Assembly: GCA_002422765.1 (NCBI GenBank)
Contig: DITI01000027.1
Location: 1-5,668 of the forward strand
DNA: 5,668 bases
DNA from: Candidatus Pacebacteria bacterium UBA6188
GTDB taxonomy: Bacteria > Patescibacteriota > Microgenomatia > UBA1400 > PJMF01
Direction of reading: 5' to 3'
The notes under the pieces were generated by a model. The model had not been told where the DNA came from, made no database searches, and saw only the letters and a program-made list of their open reading frames with translations. A program made the translations under genes and the position numbers. This document shows, one piece after another, positions 1 through 5,668 of this stretch; within the stretch, counting starts at the first letter, position 1, and each line of letters begins with the position of its first letter.

Positions 1-1
1 A

Positions 2-3000
2 TCTCCTGACAGTTCTTTTGGTCAAAAACACAAAGATTTTGACGAAAAAATGGCCATATTGAGCAGTATAGACACTGGTCGTAAAGGTGAGAATGTTGCA
101 ACAGTCTTGTCTAAAAGTGCAGAATTAAACAATCTTTTTGTCAGAAAAATTTCTAAATTAAGTAAAAAAGATGGCGCAGAACAACTAGCTTTGGCTGAGG
201 AAGTAGAGAAAGAGCTCTTGGAGCTAATGGGTGATTTTAGCGCTCAACATGACATAGCGTCTCTTTCAAAAAAAACTCCAACTAAAGAAAAAAAATCTGG
301 TGATTATTTACAGCTTCTTGCTGTTTGTCAGCTCATATATGATGAAATTCTTGCCCCAATTTTAGATGATGGAGCTGATTCAAGTTCCTCTTCAACTGTC
401 ACAATAGATGATGAGACCGCCACAGAATCAGCGGAGAGGATTAACAAAAATGAGATAGCTGAATTTTTAAATGATAGAGTTTTGTCTTTAGACAGAATGT
501 TGGATTTTCACATGGCCAGGAGAGTTAATTTTAAAAAGGAAGATTTTCGCGAATCAATTAAAGTTTTAGTGATAGGAAAGACTTCTGGCGATTTAGAAAA
601 GTCTGACTATCAACCTCTTTTAGAACAGCTAGACCTCAGCGACGAGGTGATGAATAAAATAGTTTCTATTTTAGATAAAATTTTAAGATTCAATTCTCGT
701 CCTACAGCAGCTGACTCGGCTGGTAGAGACCCATTGATTAAATCAGCTAAAGATAGAATTTCCGAGATAAATAGATTGAGAGATGGTCTTTTAACACTGG
801 ACGAAGTTTCTGCTGATGCTGGTCTTTCTGAAATAATTGAAAACCTTTGTTCTCTGATTGAAAAATATTTATCTTATGTAGGAACCAAAAATAGGCGTTT
901 TGTTGACGGTGAAGACTTGATTGATTCTGTAGATGATTCTTTACCTTTATTTTTACATGACAATGAAGAAACAAAAAGATTAAAAGACTTGGCAGATAAA
1001 ATTGACACGAATGGCTTAAAGAAATACGAGTCAAAACCAGAAAAAATTCAAGAGTTAAAAGATGAGTTGGAGGATGCTTTTATTAGGGCAATTCCATTTT
1101 TATCTCCTGTAAGTTGGACCGGATACAATCAGGTTCCTGATGGAGTAATTGAATTACTTAAAAAATATGACATGGCTTCAGCAGCAATTGAGATGTTTTT
1201 AGATCCTGGGTTTTCAAACATCAATATGAGAGATGCCGCTAAAAGAGTCTTAGAAGAAGATAAAGATATTTTTAAGTATCAGGACATGAAGAATCCTAAT
1301 ACAAATATCCCAGAAGATTTAAAAATTTTATTTAAAAGATACCGTGTTTTAGCTGGTACTAGTGTTTTTTCTGATGCGCACATGGTTTTGGGCAAAGAAT
1401 ATTTAAGTAATGTTACTCTTAACCTGTTTAAGGAAAAAGAAATTAGGATAGTAACTGAAACTCATGATGGCGTGCCAGTTGAGACAACTAACAATGAAAA
1501 AGCGATGAATTTGCTCTTGGAATACTTTAAGGCTGCTTTTGACCGTCGTGAGCCAGACCAAGCTTTTAACAAGATGATAAGAGAGCTTCAGGCTTTTGGT
1601 AAGTCTGAAGCAGAAATTGTTGAGTGGGGCACCAAGGTGTATCGAGAGCTCTCTAGAGAAGAAGAAGAGAGAAACTATTGGAAGGTGCATGTTCAACTTT
1701 ATTTTGCCAAAAAGGAAATGGAAGAAAATAAGTCTTCTGCAGTGCCTCGCAGCAGACTTTATTCTGAATTAACCAGAATAATTTTTGACAGAGCAGAAAT
1801 GGTTAAGGCCTCCACTTGCCACTCTGAATATGGGCCCTACATTCAGGAAATGCTTGACTATGTCAAAGGGCACGCTGCCATGAACAACGGGGAAGTAGTG
1901 GTTAAAAGAATGGTGTTAAGAGAAACACTTGGCGTAGACCTAAAACCAATTCAGGAGAGAATTCAAATTTTTCATAAAATTAGAGTTCCCGACGGAATGG
2001 AATGGGATGTTTTTCTTCAAAAACTGAGAGACAATGGCGAAGAAATTCATTATTTAAGAGATCCTCAAGGTAGGGACGCTAAGGGTAGAAGAGTTGCCTC
2101 TTATGAAGACCTTTCAGATATGTCAGTTGGCGGCAAAACTTTGGGAGATGAATTTAGAACTAAGTTTCCAAATGCCCCTAAAGAAGCTAGAGACATGGCT
2201 GAACTTGTTTTTATTACTTTTGTACAATTAGATCCAATTCTCGGCGAGTTGCAGGCAAATACTAAGACCCCTGCTCATAATGGCAATGATAAAGATGTTG
2301 ATAGAGTTTCTTTAAAAGACTTCATCAGAGGAGCTGTTCATCGCATGTTTCGTTATGACAAGATTGAGGGTCGAGATCATGCTTCAAATTCTCTCACTCT
2401 TTTTGAACCTCTTCCTGGAGCCAAAAAAATTGGCATATATTCTGAAGAGCAACTAATTAAGCTTGGCTATAAAGATAAAAATAAATATTTTACTGCTTCT
2501 GGCAGGCCAGTGAATGAAGACATGATGCCTTTTTTTGGCAAAACTCAAGGAGATCATGGTTGGTATGCTAGTGCACAGATTGCCGCTAAAGAATATTTAG
2601 AAAAATTCTTTTCTACATTTAAAGCTCCAAAAATTAGAGTTAGAGGATTTTTAGAAACTCTGGGTTTTGACACAGAAATGTTTTATAAGTTAGCCGATGG
2701 AAATCAAATGTCTGATGGCAAAGATGAGCTGGCGTTTAATCCTGTCAGCGGCCTCATAGATCCTAGTGGAAAAATTGTTAGAGAATTTAAGAATATTAAA
2801 GATTTACATCAAAGAAAAGAAGGTGATAAAGTTATCCCTTCAATTGTTGACCAGTCTAAAATTACCACTTGGAATTTTTATCCCTTAGCTGAAGAGATTG
2901 GCTTGCTGAAGGTTTTGGAAATGGCCTACGGCCCAATTTCATCTGGAGAATTAATAGATTCTGAAAAAATCTTAAGCAAACTAGACGAACTATGGAGTCT

Positions 3001-3655
3001 TTGGGGCAAAGTTAAAATGTTTCCTTCACCAGTTATTCGCGAAGCATTTGTTACAATTTCTTATGAATACATTATGAGAGCTGTCCATTCTTGCAAAGAC
3101 ATTAAGGTCCCTAAAAGAATGCACGAGCTTTTTCTAAAAATTGTTTCTTCACTATCAAGCAACATGCTTAAAAAGGGTGGTCTGTATTCTTACCAGAAAG
3201 AAGTGGCAACATTAATTAATTTATTATGCAAAGACCCTGTTTTTAGATTAGATGAGAAAACTGGCAAAGCAGTGGAAATTCCAAATGTCGAGTGGGATAG
3301 ATCCTTGTCATGGGATGACCACTCTACAAATGGAATGGCAAATGATCGTTATGCTATTACTAGTTATGTTCTCTCGTTGTTTACAACTGCTTATAGAGTT
3401 GAAGATTTATTAAACAACAGGCTATTTAAAATGATCATGGAAGAAAGACCCAAGGCTTTAATTGAAGGCACAGGAATTTTGGCCAGAAATTGGTTAAGGG
3501 ATGCAGTTGATAAATTTGCATCAACTATTGACCCAGATATTCTAATGCTAAAATCAATTATGAATGTTAGTAGTAGTGCCCGCGCCAACACAGTTTTTGA
3601 TCGCACTGGAGATCCTTTGAATAAACCAGAAGAAGACAAGACTAAAACAAAATAA
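2..3655 (+). CDS. Giant soluble alpha-helical protein of unknown function, probably 5'-partial
   Basis: I do not recognise this protein. From the first in-window ATG (position 50) it is 1201 residues; the frame is also open upstream to the left edge, adding 16 plausible residues (ending KHKDFDEK), and no Shine-Dalgarno precedes the ATG, so the real start is probably outside the window. Residues below count from that ATG. There is no signal peptide or transmembrane segment, and only about five cysteines in 1201 residues, which suggests a cytoplasmic protein. Most of it reads as charged amphipathic helices, for example 36-62, 195-215, 228-275 and 320-345. A Ser/Asp/Glu-rich low-complexity linker lies at about 105-130, including a run of five Ser. 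Gly/Asp-containing turn-rich stretches occur at about 670-700, 805-840, 895-915 and 1070-1100, the last with a DDHSTNGMANDR segment. The C-terminus is a short charged tail (PEEDKTKTK) ending in TAA. No catalytic motif or nucleotide-binding P-loop is evident. Its neighbour, converging from the other strand, is a TrbL/VirB6-like membrane protein; a functional link is only conjecture. Confidence 0.9.
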   Translation, partial: SPDSSFGQKHKDFDEKMAILSSIDTGRKGENVATVLSKSAELNNLFVRKISKLSKKDGAEQLALAEEVEKELLELMGDFSAQHDIASLSKKTPTKEKKSGDYLQLLAVCQLIYDEILAPILDDGADSSSSSTVTIDDETATESAERINKNEIAEFLNDRVLSLDRMLDFHMARRVNFKKEDFRESIKVLVIGKTSGDLEKSDYQPLLEQLDLSDEVMNKIVSILDKILRFNSRPTAADSAGRDPLIKSAKDRISEINRLRDGLLTLDEVSADAGLSEIIENLCSLIEKYLSYVGTKNRRFVDGEDLIDSVDDSLPLFLHDNEETKRLKDLADKIDTNGLKKYESKPEKIQELKDELEDAFIRAIPFLSPVSWTGYNQVPDGVIELLKKYDMASAAIEMFLDPGFSNINMRDAAKRVLEEDKDIFKYQDMKNPNTNIPEDLKILFKRYRVLAGTSVFSDAHMVLGKEYLSNVTLNLFKEKEIRIVTETHDGVPVETTNNEKAMNLLLEYFKAAFDRREPDQAFNKMIRELQAFGKSEAEIVEWGTKVYRELSREEEERNYWKVHVQLYFAKKEMEENKSSAVPRSRLYSELTRIIFDRAEMVKASTCHSEYGPYIQEMLDYVKGHAAMNNGEVVVKRMVLRETLGVDLKPIQERIQIFHKIRVPDGMEWDVFLQKLRDNGEEIHYLRDPQGRDAKGRRVASYEDLSDMSVGGKTLGDEFRTKFPNAPKEARDMAELVFITFVQLDPILGELQANTKTPAHNGNDKDVDRVSLKDFIRGAVHRMFRYDKIEGRDHASNSLTLFEPLPGAKKIGIYSEEQLIKLGYKDKNKYFTASGRPVNEDMMPFFGKTQGDHGWYASAQIAAKEYLEKFFSTFKAPKIRVRGFLETLGFDTEMFYKLADGNQMSDGKDELAFNPVSGLIDPSGKIVREFKNIKDLHQRKEGDKVIPSIVDQSKITTWNFYPLAEEIGLLKVLEMAYGPISSGELIDSEKILSKLDELWSLWGKVKMFPSPVIREAFVTISYEYIMRAVHSCKDIKVPKRMHELFLKIVSSLSSNMLKKGGLYSYQKEVATLINLLCKDPVFRLDEKTGKAVEIPNVEWDRSLSWDDHSTNGMANDRYAITSYVLSLFTTAYRVEDLLNNRLFKMIMEERPKALIEGTGILARNWLRDAVDKFASTIDPDILMLKSIMNVSSSARANTVFDRTGDPLNKPEEDKTKTK

Positions 3656-3668
3656 TTCTCAACAGAAA

Positions 3669-3708
3669 AGCTGATTTTATATTTTTAAAAAATAAAGGCT
3701 AATTTTTT
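3669..3708. terminator. Candidate terminator, possibly bidirectional, between convergent genes
   Basis: AGCT at 3669-3672 can pair with GGCT at 3697-3700 (one G-U pair). Inside, TTTAT at 3676-3680 pairs with ATAAA at 3692-3696, and T5 at 3682-3686 faces A5 at 3687-3691, part of which must form the loop. On the + strand the hairpin is followed by T6 at 3703-3708; on the - strand AGCTTTTC gives a T4 tract. The stem is nearly all A/T, so it is weak, and such matches arise easily in AT-rich DNA. Its position, 14 bases after one stop codon and at the stop of the opposing gene, is the main support. Confidence 0.4.
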
Positions 3709-5461
3709 AACCTGGAACTTCGGTTTTTGGAGGACCATCGTCTCCACTTCCACCATCTTTACCTTCTTTGGTGTTGATTAGTCTAGCAATACTCTTTTCC
3801 ACAGTTTCTGGTTCAAGAATTTGTCCAGATCTAAATCTATCGGCTTGTACACGAGCTGTATCTCCAAAGTCTTTTCCTTTTTGAAAGCCTTGTTTCCAAC
3901 CCCCTCTTTTAACTGGCTTACCATTGACCATTTTTGTATTGCCTTCTTCATCCAAAACATCCCATCCATCGCGAAGCTGTCTACCGGCTTCCATAACTGT
4001 ATCAACATTAAACCTACCATCTTTGAAAAGTCCTTGACGATTAACAATAGAATTTTTGTCAAAAGCCATTCTGCCAGCAGAAAGAAGTGACCCGCCAGCT
4101 CCACCCATCGCTCCACTCATATATGGAGCCAAAGGCTCGGCCACCCGCATATTTTGTCCTGCAGCTTTAGCCAACTCTCCAAAGACGCCTTCGCTGACGC
4201 CCATGGCTTTTTTGACTTGTTGCATGATCTCAGGAATAACTAAAAGGACGCCTAAACCCACAATCACAGGAATAATCGAAGCTTGGCCTTGGCCAACCAA
4301 GAAGGGAGGCATGAAGCCACCGCCAAAAGCAGCATCGAGAGTGTTGCCGGTGCCTTGGAGGCTACGAATTGGTGCAGTCAACATTCTTTGCACTAAAATA
4401 CAAAGTAAAACTACTGGCCACAAAATGAGGTTGCCTGTTAGATCTTTGATCCATTTGCCAAAAGTGTTTTTGCCAGGAATAGCACCAAACATCAAAATGA
4501 TGGGGGAGAAGATGATTTGAATTAAGACGGCAACGTAGGTTTTGATTAATTCAAAAAAGACTTTGAAGGCGGCGACCAATACTGCCAAGCCAACAATTAC
4601 GGCACCAAATAAACTGGACAGCCAAGCCAAGGCTTCGCCAAGCCAACCGATGTTGAGGGCGTCTTCCATAAATTGCTCGATGGTTTCCTGTACTCCGTCG
4701 GTACCTTGAAACATCAAGCCGACCAAGCCAAGTAAATTATTGTTGATGACTTCTGGACCCTCACTGAAGAAGCCAGCCACCATGTACATGGCAACATACA
4801 TCAAATCAATCATTAATCCGGCAATAGCATAAGAAAAAGTCACCGCCAACATAGCCACAATCACACTTGGAATGGCTTGCTGGGCGGTGATGGCAGCCTG
4901 ACCAACTTTGGTGCGGAACATGATCATAAAACCAATGACTAGAAAAATAACTACAAAAAACAGATAGGCTAAATTACGGAAAGCTTTCCAAGTTTCTAGA
5001 ATAGGATCGAGAGCGGAGAAACCCAAGCCCTGAGCTTGAGCCTCGGGAATAATCTTGGCTGATTTCATTATGTCGGCTACGTAAGTCTTGGTGGTGGCTG
5101 GTGGCTCGTAAAGAGCGACGATGCCTCGATTAACATCACTAATGAGCCCATCACCCATGCTTTCTCGCAACATGGAGGTTTCTTGAGCATTGAGGCCACC
5201 TAGTTTGGCGACAGCACCACCACCTGCTACTGAGGCAAAAATATAAGTGAGAGTGCTGCTGTTTGCACCAGTGACATTATTTTCTTGGTTGACGTTTTTG
5301 GAAATGATAGCTTGACCATAGCTTTTGGTAGCTGGTTTAACACCAAAAAAACTCTTGATAGCATCGAGAAAATCTGCTTTGGCTGGTTGAGCTGACGCAA
5401 AAAAACATGAGAAAACCAAAAACAAAACCAAAAGCAGGCGTGAGCCCTTTTTCTGCATCAT
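3707..5461 (-). CDS. TrbL/VirB6-like polytopic membrane protein with signal peptide (type IV secretion-like)
   Basis: This 584-residue protein is probably an inner-membrane channel component of a type IV secretion-like or DNA-transfer apparatus. Residues 1-29 look like a signal peptide: MMQKKGSR, then a Leu/Phe/Val-rich core, then two AxA sites (ASA at 22-24, AKA at 27-29). Residues 30-160 form a likely extracytoplasmic domain. Hydrophobic segments follow at about 164-182, 197-231 (one or two helices), 276-300, 305-328, 343-360 and 396-412, with an acidic loop at 233-272. The stretch at about 305-360, with an FSP motif, a PG turn and a Trp/Lys loop before the next helix, has the look of the TrbL/VirB6 group. 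The tail (413-584) is Gly-rich and charged, probably cytoplasmic, ending KTEVPG. Segments such as TFSYAIAGLMIDLMY resemble, from memory, a conserved Patescibacterial membrane protein usually left hypothetical. Two ATGs in tandem (5461 and 5458) are possible starts; neither has a Shine-Dalgarno. A promoter lies immediately upstream. The membrane call is firm; the family is a moderate-confidence inference. Confidence 0.88.
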   Translation of the reverse strand: MMQKKGSRLLLVLFLVFSCFFASAQPAKADFLDAIKSFFGVKPATKSYGQAIISKNVNQENNVTGANSSTLTYIFASVAGGGAVAKLGGLNAQETSMLRESMGDGLISDVNRGIVALYEPPATTKTYVADIMKSAKIIPEAQAQGLGFSALDPILETWKAFRNLAYLFFVVIFLVIGFMIMFRTKVGQAAITAQQAIPSVIVAMLAVTFSYAIAGLMIDLMYVAMYMVAGFFSEGPEVINNNLLGLVGLMFQGTDGVQETIEQFMEDALNIGWLGEALAWLSSLFGAVIVGLAVLVAAFKVFFELIKTYVAVLIQIIFSPIILMFGAIPGKNTFGKWIKDLTGNLILWPVVLLCILVQRMLTAPIRSLQGTGNTLDAAFGGGFMPPFLVGQGQASIIPVIVGLGVLLVIPEIMQQVKKAMGVSEGVFGELAKAAGQNMRVAEPLAPYMSGAMGGAGGSLLSAGRMAFDKNSIVNRQGLFKDGRFNVDTVMEAGRQLRDGWDVLDEEGNTKMVNGKPVKRGGWKQGFQKGKDFGDTARVQADRFRSGQILEPETVEKSIARLINTKEGKDGGSGDDGPPKTEVPG

Positions 5462-5472
5462 AAGACAAGTAT

Positions 5473-5501
5473 ATTTTAGATTGAATTGAAGTGATTTGCA
5501 A
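5473..5501 (-). promoter_or_regulatory. Sigma70-type promoter for the membrane protein gene
   Basis: Read on the - strand, a -35 box TTGCAA (5501-5496, 4 of 6 matches to TTGACA) is followed by exactly 17 bases and a -10 box TAAAAT (5478-5473, 5 of 6 matches to TATAAT). Another -35-like hexamer, TTGACT (5507-5502), directly abuts it but would leave a 23-base spacer. The -10 box ends 11 bases before the first ATG, so transcription would start about 4-5 bases ahead of it, leaving no room for a Shine-Dalgarno. Confidence 0.55.
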
Positions 5502-5510
5502 AGTCAAAAC

Positions 5511-5524
5511 CAAGCTCTAGCTTG
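5511..5524. promoter_or_regulatory. Perfect 6-2-6 palindrome between divergent promoters, candidate operator
   Basis: CAAGCT-CT-AGCTTG is a perfect inverted repeat with a two-base centre. It sits between the -35 boxes of the two divergent promoters and overlaps the first three bases of the + strand TTGACA box (5522-5527). A dimeric regulator bound here could affect both genes. No other copy of this 14-mer was noticed in the window. A 12-base match can arise by chance, so the operator role is inference from position. Confidence 0.35.
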
Positions 5525-5550
5525 ACAAGATTGAGTAAAAGCATTAAAAC
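5522..5550 (+). promoter_or_regulatory. Sigma70-type promoter for the gene at the right edge
   Basis: A consensus -35 box TTGACA (5522-5527) is followed by 17 bases and a -10 box TAAAAC (5545-5550, 4 of 6 matches). The -10 box ends only 8 bases before the ATG at 5559, so the expected transcription start falls at or one to two bases before the start codon. This predicts a leaderless mRNA, in keeping with the absence of any Shine-Dalgarno. Confidence 0.5.
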
Positions 5551-5558
5551 AATCACAA

Positions 5559-5668
5559 ATGATCGATCAAGCACAAACTGCTAAGTTCAAGGACATTCTC
5601 ACTTTCAGCAAAAACACTTTAGTCATTTTTCCTAGTTTAAGTAATGTTGCAGACTTAGATCTATTTCT
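5559..5668 (+). CDS. Start of an unidentified protein, 3'-partial (cut by window edge)
   Basis: An open frame begins at ATG 5559 and runs off the right edge, giving 36 complete codons. An in-frame TGA at 5532-5534 with no other start codon between makes this ATG the only likely start. The fragment begins MIDQAQTAKFKDILTFSKN, an amphipathic helix, followed by a hydrophobic strand (TLVIFPSL) and then SNVADLDLF. A helix followed by a hydrophobic strand at the very N-terminus is how many Rossmann-like or DHH-type phosphoesterase proteins begin, where the strand leads to a DGDA-type metal motif. That motif is not present here, so the family is left open. There is no signal peptide. The gene diverges from the membrane protein gene over a 97-base gap with a promoter of its own. 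That it is a real gene rests on the promoter, the start context and the natural-looking translation. Confidence 0.6.
   Translation, partial: MIDQAQTAKFKDILTFSKNTLVIFPSLSNVADLDLF

Noticed and set aside
747..1696. Open frames of 95-97 codons on the - strand inside the giant gene
   Set aside because: They lie wholly antisense to a much longer, natural-looking coding frame, have no ribosome binding site, and translate to Phe/His/Leu-rich, unconvincing protein, as expected of shadows in AT-rich DNA.
3391..3639. 82-codon - strand frame over the 3' end of the giant gene
   Set aside because: Antisense shadow; no promoter or ribosome binding site, and it overlaps the real gene completely.
4283..4302. 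TTGGCC-TTGGCCAA palindromic stretch
   Set aside because: It lies inside the coding frame for a Gly-Gln-Gly-Gln-Ala segment, with no promoter or T tract beside it; explained by coding.
3778..4520. Open frames on both strands overlapping the membrane protein tail (3778-4116 -, 3821-4090 +, 4056-4520 +)
   Set aside because: All are out of frame with or antisense to the 584-codon gene. The longest (4056-4520) is Pro/Lys-rich, as expected from reading Gly/Ala/Leu-rich membrane codons backwards.
4585..4730. Recurring short GCCAAGCC / CCAAGCCAA motifs
   Set aside because: On the coding strand these read as GGCTTGG-type codons for Gly, Leu, Trp and Ala in hydrophobic segments. Spacing is irregular and flanks differ, so no repeat array or regulatory role is supported.
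5561..5568. GATCGATC palindrome just after the start codon of the right-edge gene
   Set aside because: Eight bases, explained by the codons for Ile-Asp-Gln; too short to claim a regulatory or methylation role.
1..5668. Alternative genetic code (TGA read as Gly, as in some Patescibacterial lineages)
   Set aside because: Two long frames totalling about 1785 codons contain no in-frame TGA, Gly is encoded by GGN, and both end in TAA. Nothing calls for recoding.

Overview
The window is AT-rich bacterial DNA, densely coded on both strands, with no RNA gene, mobile element, repeat array or CRISPR that I can see. It holds three genes: a very large soluble protein on the + strand (left edge to 3655), a 584-residue polytopic membrane protein on the - strand (3707-5461), and the first 36 codons of a third gene on the + strand (5559 to the right edge). 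The first two genes converge on a 51-base gap, and the last two diverge from a 97-base gap.

The most recognisable gene is the membrane protein. It has a cleavable-looking signal peptide, an extracytoplasmic N-terminal domain, a TrbL/VirB6-like transmembrane core and a Gly-rich, charged C-terminal tail. From memory, stretches such as WKAFRNLAYLFFVVIF and TFSYAIAGLMIDLMY are typical of a membrane protein widespread in Candidate Phyla Radiation (Patescibacteria) genomes, where it lies near type IV secretion-like genes (VirB4/PrgI type). This, the AT-rich sequence, the lack of Shine-Dalgarno sequences and a giant unrecognised neighbour suggest a Patescibacterial genome. No ribosomal or marker gene in the window confirms it. 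The normal bacterial code fits.

Layout: 1-3655, giant alpha-helical protein of unknown function, whose frame is open through the left edge, so its true start may lie outside. 3656-3706, convergent gap with an A/T-rich hairpin and T tract, a possible shared terminator. 3707-5461 (-), TrbL/VirB6-like membrane protein. 5462-5558, divergent promoter region with one good sigma70-type promoter for each direction, separated by a perfect 6-2-6 palindrome. 5559-5668 (+), start of an unidentified gene.

How the genes work together is inference. The membrane protein probably forms the inner-membrane channel part of a DNA- or protein-transfer or surface apparatus. The divergent pair could be co-regulated through the central palindrome, and both promoters are placed so close to the ATGs that their mRNAs would be leaderless or nearly so. 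The giant protein has no visible secretion signal and may be a cytoplasmic partner or simply an unrelated neighbour.
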